NCBI GenBank assembly: GCA_039029455.1 | Contig: JBCCGE010000002.1 | Span: forward strand, 1 to 64,000 | Direction of reading: 5' to 3' | Length of the DNA: 64,000 nucleotides | Source: JBCCGE01 sp039029455 | GTDB lineage: Bacteria; Pseudomonadota; Gammaproteobacteria; Arenicellales; Poriferihabitantaceae | Part shown: positions 1 to 6,342 of the stretch, piece by piece | Numbering within the stretch: the first letter of the stretch is position 1 | Layout: each line of letters begins with the position of its first letter | The notes under the pieces: generated by a model | Told to the model about the DNA's origin: nothing | The model's database searches: none | What the model saw: the letters and a program-made list of their open reading frames with translations, nothing else | Program-made: the position numbers and the translations under genes

Positions 1-1
1 A

Positions 2-17
2 CTGTATAAATATACAG
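2..17. promoter_or_regulatory. LexA (SOS) box beside integron
   Basis: CTGT, eight A/T bases, then ACAG: a full match to the gammaproteobacterial LexA operator CTGT-N8-ACAG, almost perfectly palindromic over 1-18. It sits at the left end of a cassette array. In known integrons the integrase gene reads away from the cassettes and its promoter often carries a LexA box. I infer the box controls an intI on the minus strand just outside the window. A TATACT (minus strand, 16-21) overlaps the box and could be its -10. Confidence 0.7.
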
Positions 18-77
18 TATATATGAGAGATTTCAGAAAAATGTCCCACTTTTCGCACTTTCACTTCCTACTTTCCT

Positions 78-106
78 CTGATAAATCTATACTAAACGTT
101 TATAAT
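78..106 (+). promoter_or_regulatory. Candidate cassette promoter Pc
   Basis: CTGATA (78-83, four of six matches to TTGACA) is separated by 17 bp from a perfect TATAAT (101-106). It points into the array and lies about 180 bp upstream of the first cassette junction, where a cassette promoter would be expected. No protein-coding gene was seen in 1-296, so this stretch is read as the integrase promoter, Pc and attI region. Confidence 0.5.
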
Positions 107-229
107 TCAAACACTTAGAATTTTAGTAAAGCGGGATATGCGGACACTCTCAGTGGGGATAATAGGAAATTCCCGTCCTTGCTCCGGAGAAATAGGAAGA
201 TCAAGAAAATACAAATGAAAAACAAAAGC

Positions 230-294
230 TTAAGAATACATTTGAAAGACCGTTTAAGACAAAAACGGGACGTCCTACTATTAAACTGTTAGAT
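230..294 (+). other. Candidate attI site and first cassette junction
   Basis: GTTAGAT at 288-294 fits the integron core site GTTRRRY, with crossover expected between G288 and T289. It lies between the promoter region and the first cassette gene, and no TAACAAG partner is seen upstream, so it fits attI rather than attC. The left limit is arbitrary because attI sites have no shared sequence beyond the core. Confidence 0.45.
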
Positions 295-296
295 TT

Positions 297-440
297 ATGG
301 AAGAAGATGTTGAAGGAAAAATGAAGGCTGAAATGTCAAAGCAGCCTAGATGGGTCTGGATACTTTGGTTGTTTGCGGGGGTGCCGTTCACATTTGTAAT
401 CGGGGCGATTGTGTTGCTTCGGTTGGGTTTTTTCGGTTAA
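297..440 (+). CDS. 47-residue single-span membrane peptide, first cassette
   Basis: Unrecognised. A short charged N terminus (about residues 1-18) is followed by one hydrophobic segment (about 19-41) rich in Trp and Phe. The ATG lies only 9 bases inside the cassette junction and has no ribosome site. A later in-frame ATG at 333 has GAAGG five bases upstream and would give 36 residues. The stop is followed after 12 bases by another membrane gene, so the two form a bicistronic cassette. It could be a small membrane partner or a toxin-like peptide; no function is claimed. Confidence 0.5.
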   Translation: MEEDVEGKMKAEMSKQPRWVWILWLFAGVPFTFVIGAIVLLRLGFFG

Positions 441-452
441 CGAGGGTATTTT

Positions 453-806
453 GTGGAGGGATACGCCGTAAACGTACTGTGGATTACTGCTTTACTTTTG
501 CCTGCAGCAATTTTTCTCGTTGGTCCAAAATTAAGAAAAAACAAATTGACTCTAATCCGTGCAATGTTTGCGATTGGGTGCGGCTGGTGCTATTGGATTG
601 CCTATACTATCGCCGCCCAAACAATAACCTCAGGAATGGTGATGAACGGAGCATCGTATGCTTTTGTAATTCTGCTTGGTTGGATTATGCCTACGACTAT
701 AGTTGTATTAGCGTGGGCAGTGTATTGGTTTTTTTTCTTGCGTGAACCAGGCGAAAAATCTAACAAGGAAACGAAGTCGCGCACGACTTTGTCGGCGCTT
801 GTTTAA
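453..806 (+). CDS. Three-span membrane protein, cassette 1 second gene
   Basis: Unrecognised 117-residue protein with a GTG start and CGAGGG six bases upstream. Hydrophobic segments at about residues 4-24, 36-56 and 70-92 suggest three spans, then a charged tail. The last 15 or so codons and the TAA stop lie inside the following attC site, so the C-terminal tail is partly encoded by the recombination site. Its close spacing to the 47-residue membrane peptide suggests co-translation. Confidence 0.6.
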   Translation: MEGYAVNVLWITALLLPAAIFLVGPKLRKNKLTLIRAMFAIGCGWCYWIAYTIAAQTITSGMVMNGASYAFVILLGWIMPTTIVVLAWAVYWFFFLREPGEKSNKETKSRTTLSALV

Positions 807-815
807 ACGTTATTT
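761..815 (+). other. attC site 1
   Basis: Starts TAACAAGG, ends with the crossover core GTTATTT (809-815), with nested inverted repeats between (TAAC with GTTA, ACAAG with CTTGT, AAGTCG with CGACTT). About 55 bp, the size of short attC sites. It is closely similar to attC site 5 at 2406, so these two cassettes share an attC subfamily. Confidence 0.75.
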
Positions 816-833
816 CTACGAGCGCTAACAGCT

Positions 834-1247
834 TTGAAAACAGGAAGTGCAGTCATTGCTTTGTTTTTGTTTCTAAGTTGGACGGCTGCTTTCTCGTCCG
901 CTCCACAAGCTTTGGTTCCTATAATTGCAGTGGTATTATTTTGCGAGGATGAGTCCCTTGAGGGAGAGTGGCTTGGGGAAGGTATGACGCTTGAGGGGGA
1001 GAAATGGCCAGCTTCAATCGTATTTAACTGTAGTGCCACCGCGAGGGTTAGTGACAACAACTTTTTGCCACGACAATATATTAACTACAGATGGAGTCGT
1101 GAAGGGGATCAAATAAGGCTGAATAGAGATACAACCGAATTTTCAGGAATTATTGAGGGGGATATCGTGGGCGATACAACAATGGAATTAGAGTATTCGA
1201 ACACGTTTGGATTTAGTGGGACTATATTGCTCGAGAAGGTGAATTGA
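834..1247 (+). CDS. Secreted hypothetical protein, cassette 2
   Basis: Unrecognised 137-residue protein. The reading frame opens with TTG at 834 and has no strong ribosome site, so the start is uncertain. Residues 1-22 look like a signal peptide (Lys, then a hydrophobic run ending AFSSA). The rest alternates polar and hydrophobic residues with many Gly and Thr, suggesting a small beta-rich periplasmic or surface domain (about residues 40-137). It is the only gene of its cassette and ends just before attC site 2. Confidence 0.55.
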   Translation: MKTGSAVIALFLFLSWTAAFSSAPQALVPIIAVVLFCEDESLEGEWLGEGMTLEGEKWPASIVFNCSATARVSDNNFLPRQYINYRWSREGDQIRLNRDTTEFSGIIEGDIVGDTTMELEYSNTFGFSGTILLEKVN

Positions 1248-1255
1248 TTGAGAAA

Positions 1256-1316
1256 TAACAAGAAAGAAAACGACCGCACGACTGCTTCGCAGACGCCGGT
1301 TTCTTAGACGTTATAC
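1256..1316 (+). other. attC site 2
   Basis: TAACAAG at 1256-1262 and GTTATAC at 1310-1316 bound a 61 bp segment with inverted repeats (AAAGAAAACG pairs imperfectly with CGGTTTCTT; GCACGACTGCTTCGCAGACGCC forms the loop arm). Same end motifs as the other array sites. Confidence 0.75.
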
Positions 1317-1331
1317 GTAAGGGAATAAAAA

Positions 1332-1616
1332 ATGCCAGACATTAATCTAGATAGCCTAGAGCTAGAAAAAAAAGTTACTTTAGCTGAAGCCTATTTGGTT
1401 ATGTTTGAGTTCCTAGAAACAAATTGGAATGGTTGCTGGAATACGGAGCTTGGCTCAGTTATGAGCGAACTTTCTTTGTGGCAAAACTCAGAAGGGAGAA
1501 AGCGCCCAATTGATGCCGCTGTTCTCCCCACTTTTCTAAAAGCGTATCAAAAAGTGGCCTCTATTGAAGACCCTATTAAAAACTACGCTGGTGCAAACGT
1601 AGAGCTAAAAAAATGA
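1332..1616 (+). CDS. 94-residue soluble hypothetical protein, cassette 3
   Basis: Unrecognised. A soluble, acidic, mostly helical protein with three Trp residues in its middle. ATG start with AAGGGA about seven bases upstream. No signal peptide or membrane span. It is the only gene of its cassette and ends about 20 bases before attC site 3. Its size and composition are those of many unknown cassette proteins; an immunity-like or antitoxin-like role is possible but not supported by any motif. Confidence 0.65.
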   Translation: MPDINLDSLELEKKVTLAEAYLVMFEFLETNWNGCWNTELGSVMSELSLWQNSEGRKRPIDAAVLPTFLKAYQKVASIEDPIKNYAGANVELKK

Positions 1617-1635
1617 TTCGCACTACTTTCACGTA

Positions 1636-1722
1636 TAACAAGGCCGTTAAACATCGTTCCGCGCCTGCGGCGCTCCACTGGACTCGCTACTGCGTGGCTC
1701 GCCGTTTACGGCGGCGTTATAA
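1636..1722 (+). other. attC site 3
   Basis: TAACAAGG (1636) to GTTATAA (1716-1722), 87 bp, the longest clear attC here. It holds a GC-rich palindromic core around GCGCCTGCGGCGC and a second pair, GCCGTTAA with TTTACGGCGGC. The following gene uses AAGGA inside or just after the crossover as its possible ribosome site. Confidence 0.78.
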
Positions 1723-1737
1723 GGATTTGGGTTTGAA

Positions 1738-2007
1738 ATGGATAGCATAACCATCTTGGTGCTGATAGCTGGGGTATTCTTTGTGGCTCGATCTTCCTAC
1801 TTGTATATTAAGTTGCTAGGACACTATCGTCCAAAGCCCGATGATCATAGGGCAACAATTTACCCTGTTCTTATTCCGTTTATTCGCGAGAATTATACTG
1901 AGGAGGGGAATAAAGTTCGGAAACAATATATTAGAAACGTCAGTGTTTTACTTATCTTAGTGCTTTTGTTAGTTCTTAAAAAAAACATCTTGCAGCATGA
2001 TATTTAG
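1738..2007 (+). CDS. Two-span membrane protein, cassette 4
   Basis: Unrecognised 89-residue protein. A hydrophobic N-terminal segment (about residues 4-26) and a C-terminal one (about 66-81) flank a charged loop with a Tyr/Pro-rich stretch. The topology would place both ends on the same side. ATG start, with AAGGA about 12 bases upstream, a long spacing. Single gene of its cassette. Confidence 0.6.
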   Translation: MDSITILVLIAGVFFVARSSYLYIKLLGHYRPKPDDHRATIYPVLIPFIRENYTEEGNKVRKQYIRNVSVLLILVLLLVLKKNILQHDI

Positions 2008-2022
2008 AAATACTACTCCTTA

Positions 2023-2083
2023 TAACAAGTACGAGAAATTTTGCACGGACGCTACGCGTCCGGCGATTTCGTAAGCGTTATAC
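2023..2083 (+). other. attC site 4
   Basis: TAACAAG (2023-2029) to GTTATAC (2077-2083), 61 bp. The central palindrome GGACGCTACGCGTCC and the pair ACGAGAAAT/ATTTCGT are clear, so the folded bottom-strand hairpin used by integron integrases can form. Confidence 0.78.
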
Positions 2084-2123
2084 GTCTAGATGGAAAAACT
2101 AACTATTTGATAGATGTGTAGAT

Positions 2124-2399
2124 ATGGGAAATAGAAAGAAAAAGCCAATTAAATTCCGTCTTCTGTCAACGCTCGGTTCGTTTCTAATGCTCGGAGCGAT
2201 TGTGTACATACTAATTGCCGGATTTAATTTGTACGTTGGAGCGGCGATCGCCGCATCAATTTTGAGTCTCGGAGTACCAAGTGTTTCCGCTGGCGAGGGT
2301 GTTTTGGAGGTTGTACTAGGTTTTTTTGAATCGTTTTTGGATGGAATAATAGAGGTAGTGGGTGGAGTGCTGGATGCAATATCGTCGATATTCAACTAA
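2124..2399 (+). CDS. Hydrophobic hypothetical protein, cassette 5
   Basis: Unrecognised 91-residue protein. A basic N terminus (residues 1-12) is followed by a hydrophobic region with probably two spans (about 15-55). The last 35 residues are a Gly/Val/Ile-rich amphipathic stretch with acidic residues spaced about every six to seven positions. No good ribosome site precedes the ATG. Channel-like or membrane-active behaviour is conceivable from composition only. Confidence 0.6.
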   Translation: MGNRKKKPIKFRLLSTLGSFLMLGAIVYILIAGFNLYVGAAIAASILSLGVPSVSAGEGVLEVVLGFFESFLDGIIEVVGGVLDAISSIFN

Positions 2400-2405
2400 G
2401 CCGTA

Positions 2406-2460
2406 TAACAAGGAAACCAAGTTGCGCACGACTTCGTCGGGGCTTGTTTAGGCGTTATGC
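2406..2460 (+). other. attC site 5
   Basis: TAACAAGG (2406) to GTTATGC (2454-2460), 55 bp, closely matching attC site 1 at 761-815 apart from scattered substitutions. The ATG of the next gene lies inside its crossover core. Confidence 0.78.
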
Positions 2461-2915
2461 CAACCGAAGATAGGCGAGGTTTGATAGCCTGTGGTGCATT
2501 GACTTGCGCGTCTTGGATTCAACCTTCAATAAAGGTGGTAGTACTCCCTGCTCATGGACAGCTAAGCGACCTAGATTTTAGCAACTCTTTAGGTCCGGGC
2601 CTTTGGAGGTTCGATATAGGTATTTTTGAAACAAATTGTGAACCTAATAGCAACTGCTCTGTTGTTTTAGAAAATCAATATTTTCCATTATCAAACATTG
2701 TAATGGAATCGAAAGACATAACGCTTGATGAAATGTATTTTGAAACTGGAATGTTCAATCAAGAAAATTCCAACGAATTTGGGTCGATAATATCTCAGGA
2801 TTTTTATACAGGACTTCGATCGCAGAACTTTACGTTAATTGGAAGTATTGTGCGGAAATATAGTAACTCGAAGGTTATAGAACGAGGTGTATGGAATGCA
2901 AACCGAATCGCATAA
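2457..2915 (+). CDS. Hypothetical protein starting inside attC, cassette 6
   Basis: Unrecognised 152-residue protein. The only good ATG before residue 82 is the one in the attC core GTTATGC, so translation seems to begin in the recombination site. The stop TAA is also shared with the next attC (TAACAAG). The gene therefore spans its whole cassette. A mildly hydrophobic N terminus could be a weak export signal; there are four Cys residues in the first half. In-frame TTG codons near 2481 and 2500 are alternative starts. No family recognised. Confidence 0.5.
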   Translation: MPTEDRRGLIACGALTCASWIQPSIKVVVLPAHGQLSDLDFSNSLGPGLWRFDIGIFETNCEPNSNCSVVLENQYFPLSNIVMESKDITLDEMYFETGMFNQENSNEFGSIISQDFYTGLRSQNFTLIGSIVRKYSNSKVIERGVWNANRIA

Positions 2916-2970
2916 CAAGTACCTGTTTGTGCGCGCCATCAAGCTGGCGGCAAAAAGCTAAGCGTTATCT
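2913..2970 (+). other. attC site 6
   Basis: TAACAAG (2913-2919) to GTTATCT (2964-2970), 58 bp, with the palindromic core GCGCCATCAAGCTGGCGGC. The upstream gene ends on its first TAA. Confidence 0.75.
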
Positions 2971-2990
2971 GTCTTTAACGCACATATGAA

Positions 2991-2999
2991 TGCTATAAT
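2991..2999 (+). promoter_or_regulatory. Extended -10 promoter of the toxin-antitoxin cassette
   Basis: GTGCTATAAT-type element: TGC directly before a perfect TATAAT (2994-2999). The antitoxin ATG lies at 3006, about where transcription should begin, so the mRNA may be leaderless. Toxin-antitoxin cassettes in integrons commonly carry their own promoter, which fits. Confidence 0.6.
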
Positions 3000-3005
3000 T
3001 TTTCG

Positions 3006-3236
3006 ATGACAAGTATTGCTGAAAAATTGGAAAACGAGCTTCAGAATCTCAGTTCTGAAGAGAAGGCTGCTTTAGCCCATTATCTAATCGAAGAACTGGA
3101 TGGAGAGAAGGATGCTGGTGTTGAAGAAATTTGGCGTAAGGAAGCGAAATCTCGATATCAAGGGTTTTTAGACGGAAAGATCGAAACTGTTTCTGGGAAA
3201 GAGGCTATAAAGAGAGCGAGGGAAAGATTGAAATAA
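3006..3236 (+). CDS. Antitoxin of RelE/ParE-type module
   Basis: 76 residues, of the short helical addiction-module antitoxin type (TIGR02574-like). The opening LENELQNLSSEEKAALAHYL and a highly charged C-terminal half are typical: the N-terminal part would dimerise and bind the promoter, and the C-terminal part would wrap the toxin. It overlaps the toxin start by one base (TAATG), so the pair is translationally coupled. The usual roles are to neutralise the toxin and repress the operon; in integrons such pairs are thought to stabilise the array. Confidence 0.85.
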   Translation: MTSIAEKLENELQNLSSEEKAALAHYLIEELDGEKDAGVEEIWRKEAKSRYQGFLDGKIETVSGKEAIKRARERLK

Positions 3237-3523
3237 TGGACTTTCGGTTTCTCCTTCCAGCTGAGGAAGAAATGACCGAATCTGCGGTATTCTACGAAAG
3301 GGAGTCTAAAGGATTAGGATCAGATTTTCTTGACGAAGTGGAAAGCGCTATTGCTCGGATATGTGAATACCCGGAGATAGGCCAAGTTTACTCCTCAAAG
3401 TTACGCCGATTTGTGCTTGCTAGGTTTCCGTATTCCGTGCTGTATTCAATTGAAGACAATGAATTAGTGATCTTCGCCGTTGCGCACCACAAAAGGAAGC
3501 CAGGATTTTGGAAAGACAGATAA
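3236..3523 (+). CDS. RelE/ParE-superfamily toxin
   Basis: 95 residues. The pattern AEEEMTESAVFYERES near the N terminus, followed by helix LGSDFLDEVESAIARI and the strands RRFVLARFPYSVLYSIE and LVIFAVAHHKRKPGFW, is that of the RelE/ParE fold. The C-terminal AHHKRKP resembles the usual toxin tail. Whether it cuts mRNA or poisons gyrase cannot be told from sequence. It appears intact. Its TAA stop is the first three bases of the next attC. Confidence 0.85.
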   Translation: MDFRFLLPAEEEMTESAVFYERESKGLGSDFLDEVESAIARICEYPEIGQVYSSKLRRFVLARFPYSVLYSIEDNELVIFAVAHHKRKPGFWKDR

Positions 3524-3581
3524 CAAGAACGAGAAACTAGGCATCCCAGCTTCGCTGGGCGCGCTTTCGTAAGCGCTAAGC
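3521..3581 (+). other. attC site 7, crossover mutated
   Basis: Begins TAACAAG and contains the palindrome CCCAGCTTCGCTGGG. The right end reads CGTAAGCGCTAAGC where attC site 4 has CGTAAGCGTTATAC. The conserved GTT crossover triplet is GCT here (T to C at 3576). Because strand exchange occurs at G/TT, this site should be poorly recombinogenic or dead. Confidence 0.65.
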
Positions 3582-3605
3582 GCCTATTGCGTGGAGAAAT
3601 TAAAA

Positions 3606-4037
3606 ATGCCAATCCCATCTAAAATAGATCTTAAAAAAATCACTTCTGAAGAGTGGCAATCCGACGGGCCAAGTCCTGGAGGATTACTCGAAGGAAAAAC
3701 CATTGGTACAGATATCACATTGATCCGATATGTAACTGATATTGTCGGCGAAGGTCCAAAACTGCATGTCCATCCCTACGACGAAATCTTCACTATACAA
3801 GAAGGGCGAGCTAGATTTACTGTTGGAAGTCAGACGATTGATGCTAAAGCTGGAGATGTTTTACTGGGTCCAGCCAATGTCCCTCATGGCTATCAAAACC
3901 TTGGCCCAGGCAGATTAGATTCCTTAGATATTCATCTTAGTCCAGAATGGATTCAATATGATTTAGCTGAGTCATGGGATGAATCTGGACTTCTTATTTC
4001 GTCTAAATCTAAAGTTAAAAAGAATGAAGGCAAATAA
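3606..4037 (+). CDS. Cupin-domain protein, cassette 8
   Basis: 143 residues. A single cupin barrel occupies about residues 45-120: HVHPYDEIFTIQEGRARF matches the first cupin motif (two His and a Glu as metal ligands), and AGDVLLGPANVPHGYQNLG is the second with the third His. It could be an isomerase, dioxygenase or sugar/ligand-binding protein; the subfamily is not clear. I chose ATG 3606 because GTGGAG lies about nine bases upstream; the GTG at 3591 would place that site inside the gene. It lies after the mutated attC. Confidence 0.8.
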   Translation: MPIPSKIDLKKITSEEWQSDGPSPGGLLEGKTIGTDITLIRYVTDIVGEGPKLHVHPYDEIFTIQEGRARFTVGSQTIDAKAGDVLLGPANVPHGYQNLGPGRLDSLDIHLSPEWIQYDLAESWDESGLLISSKSKVKKNEGK

Positions 4038-4046
4038 AAACTCATC

Positions 4047-4082
4047 TAACCGGAACGCGCCTAGGCGGCACTTGCGTTATTT
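4047..4082 (+). other. Remnant attC-like site 8
   Basis: TAACCGG ... GTTATTT with a small GCGCCTAGGCGGC palindrome, only 36 bp. The end motifs resemble the array's attC sites, but the length is below the usual minimum of about 57 bp, so it is probably a deleted or decayed site. Confidence 0.35.
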
Positions 4083-4118
4083 CCACCATTATGCGGTCGC
4101 TAGTCGGGAGACTGCTCT

Positions 4119-4478
4119 ATGAAAGAATGGTTGGATTTAGTTGAAAAATCGCTGTCAATGGCCCTTCAGGCGATAGGTGCAGCCAGCGATATACCTAAGG
4201 AAAATATGTACATGCTTGCTCCTATTTTCTATTCACAGATTAACCATATGAACCACGAGCAGCTTCTGAACGAGATGTCTGAGGCCAACGAAGAAGCCTT
4301 TAAAGAAGATTGCTCGCATAATGGAGATTCCAAATTCCAGTACAAATATCACTACGTTGCCTCGTTTCTATTTTGTTACGTGGTTGCAGGCAAGATAGAT
4401 GAAATGAAATACGACAGAATCATGGAGCACATAAATCAGAAACTTGATCTTTTCGAAGAGGGTTATCAACTGTACTAG
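4119..4478 (+). CDS. Helical hypothetical protein, last cassette gene
   Basis: Unrecognised 119-residue soluble protein, rich in Met, Glu and Tyr and probably all-helical. ATG start with CGGGAG about ten bases upstream. No signal or membrane segment. Its base composition is like the cassette genes and unlike the downstream chromosome, so I place it as the last gene of the array. Confidence 0.6.
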   Translation: MKEWLDLVEKSLSMALQAIGAASDIPKENMYMLAPIFYSQINHMNHEQLLNEMSEANEEAFKEDCSHNGDSKFQYKYHYVASFLFCYVVAGKIDEMKYDRIMEHINQKLDLFEEGYQLY

Positions 4479-4482
4479 AACG

Positions 4483-4579
4483 TACAATAAGTCGGTGTGA
4501 TTCGATTCGTTCCGGCCCTGCGGGCCTCCCCCAGACGGTTAATCCGTTAGTATGGCGGCTGCAATACTCAGAGTTATGC
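4483..4579 (+). other. Degenerate attC-like end of array
   Basis: ACAATAAG at the left, a GGCCCTGCGGGCC palindrome in the middle, and GAGTTATGCG at the right (core GTTATGC 4573-4579, as in attC site 5). The left core is poorly conserved. I read it as the decayed terminal attC. Bases 4580-4699 hold nothing I can identify. Confidence 0.35.
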
Positions 4580-4699
4580 GTAGCCTGTAAAACTAAAAAT
4601 ACACGTTAAGGCTATAACTTCAACTGCCAAATAAAACAGAAATGGAAAGTAATTTGTTTTGATGTTTTAGAAGGAAATGCGGTTATACGCTGTTAAACC

Positions 4700-5128
4700 T
4701 TACTTATAACTGTCCAGCAGTAGATTGGTCTCTGTGCTGCTGATACCTTCGACAAGGCGGATTTCACCGACGATACGATTGAACGATGCCAGCGAGTCGG
4801 TGCTGATTTCTACAATCAGATCCCACCGACCGGTTGTGTGGTGAACCGCAGTAATGCTTGGGTTCCCCCGCAAGGACTCTATAACTTCGGCTTCTCTGCG
4901 ACTTCCGGCTTCAACGCACATGACAGCGCGCACCGGGTGTGACTCGGCCTCAGGTTGCAGCACAACGGAGTACCCGATAATCACCTTTTCTTTTTCCAGC
5001 CGGCTCATCCGGTTTTGCACGGTCGCCCTGGAGACGCCCAGTTTCTTGGCGATCTCCACCACCGGCATGCGTGCATTGGTTCGAAGCAGGGCGATTAACT
5101 CCTGATCTGTGCGATCAATCTTTGTCAT
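4700..5128 (-). CDS. Lrp/AsnC-family regulator
   Basis: 142 residues. An N-terminal winged helix-turn-helix (about residues 4-60; LLRTNARMPVVEIAKKLGVS then RATVQNRMSRLEKE) is followed by the RAM effector-binding domain (about 65-140). It is divergent from ocd-ctlX across a 130 bp AT-rich gap, the usual layout for an Lrp-type regulator that senses an amino acid and controls its neighbour. Arginine, ornithine or citrulline is a likely effector by context only. The gene abuts the integron end. Confidence 0.9.
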   Translation of the reverse strand: MTKIDRTDQELIALLRTNARMPVVEIAKKLGVSRATVQNRMSRLEKEKVIIGYSVVLQPEAESHPVRAVMCVEAGSRREAEVIESLRGNPSITAVHHTTGRWDLIVEISTDSLASFNRIVGEIRLVEGISSTETNLLLDSYK

Positions 5129-5259
5129 GATTTTGTCAATTTGTCAGAGAATTCTTATCATAATGCATTGTAAATCAAACTATTTGAACAAAATACATGA
5201 TTTATTGTGGCCCATAAATTGAATAGTATGCACACATTGTCAATATTGTGAGCAAAGCC

Positions 5260-6306
5260 ATGACCCGATTTATTGATGTTAGTGCCGTGTCCCGACTGGT
5301 CGGCAAGACCGGAGTTGAAACCTTTTTTCGCGGCATGGTCGACTTTATCGAGGCGGACTATCGTCGATGGGAGGCATTTGACAAATGTGCCCGCGTGGCC
5401 AATCACAGTGAAATCGGAGTTATTGAACTTATGCCGGTTGCTGATCAGGCTCAGTACGGATTTAAGTACGTCAATGGTCACCCGTCGAACACCGCACGCG
5501 GGTTACCAACAGTGATGGCTTTTGGCGCGCTGTCAGATGTTGAAACGGGATACCCAACCCTGTTGTCTGAACTGACTCTAACCACAGCCTTCCGAACAGC
5601 GGCAACGTCCGTTTTTGCAGCCCGGCAGCTCGCGAGACCGCAGAGCCGAAGCATGGCAATGATCGGAAACGGGGCGCAAAGCGAATTCCAGGCGATCGCA
5701 TTTCACACCGTATTCGGTATTGATGAGCTGCGTATTTTTGATGTTGACAAAAATGCTACCGATAAACTGGCGCGTCATCTGATGGCCTTCCCGAACTTAA
5801 AGGTAATCAAATCAGAGTCCGCAAGTGCCGCCTGCGAGGGCGCCGACATCGTTACCACCGTAACTGCGGACAAACGCTGGGCGACGATCCTGACCGCAGA
5901 CATGGTTGAAGCGGGCATGCATATTAATGCTGTCGGCGGAGACTGTCCGGGTAAAACCGAATTGGCGAAAGACGTGCTGGACCTGTCGAGCATTTTCGTT
6001 GAATTCGAGCCGCAAAGTCGAGTTGAAGGTGATATCCAGCAACTGCCTGCGGACCATCGCGTGACCGAAATCTGGCGTGTACTGAAAGGACTGGAGGCGG
6101 GTCGCGAATCCGACAGTGAAATTACTGTGTTTGATTCTGTGGGCTTTGCACTCGAGGACTTCTCTGCCCTTCGATATTTGAATCATCTGGCAGAGTTGCA
6201 TTCTGAGGGCGAGACCATTGAACTGGTGCCGACCCTCGACGATCCCAAGGATTTATTCTCACTGACCGTGCCTGCGGCGGCGGCTCTTGAGCAAAAAGCT
6301 GCCTGA
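5260..6306 (+). CDS. ocd: Ornithine cyclodeaminase family protein
   Basis: 348 residues, OCD/mu-crystallin family. It has a Rossmann nucleotide-binding centre (about residues 125-240, GNGAQSEFQAIAF) and the family signature GGDCPGKTEL (about residues 226-235). Family members convert ornithine to proline and ammonia with tightly bound NAD. The next gene encodes a citrulline hydrolase-like enzyme, which would supply ornithine and supports this substrate. I chose ATG 5260; the in-frame GTG at 5248 lies just upstream, where GAGCAAAG is the likely ribosome site. Probably controlled by the divergent Lrp-type gene. Confidence 0.88.
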   Translation: MTRFIDVSAVSRLVGKTGVETFFRGMVDFIEADYRRWEAFDKCARVANHSEIGVIELMPVADQAQYGFKYVNGHPSNTARGLPTVMAFGALSDVETGYPTLLSELTLTTAFRTAATSVFAARQLARPQSRSMAMIGNGAQSEFQAIAFHTVFGIDELRIFDVDKNATDKLARHLMAFPNLKVIKSESASAACEGADIVTTVTADKRWATILTADMVEAGMHINAVGGDCPGKTELAKDVLDLSSIFVEFEPQSRVEGDIQQLPADHRVTEIWRVLKGLEAGRESDSEITVFDSVGFALEDFSALRYLNHLAELHSEGETIELVPTLDDPKDLFSLTVPAAAALEQKAA

Positions 6307-6342
6307 ATAATAAAGCCGGCATACAGATTCTGATAAGGGGCG

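Noticed and set aside
602..1060. Two minus-strand open frames inside cassettes 1 and 2
   Set aside because: They run antisense to better + strand genes, cross the attC site, and have no ribosome sites or recognisable product.
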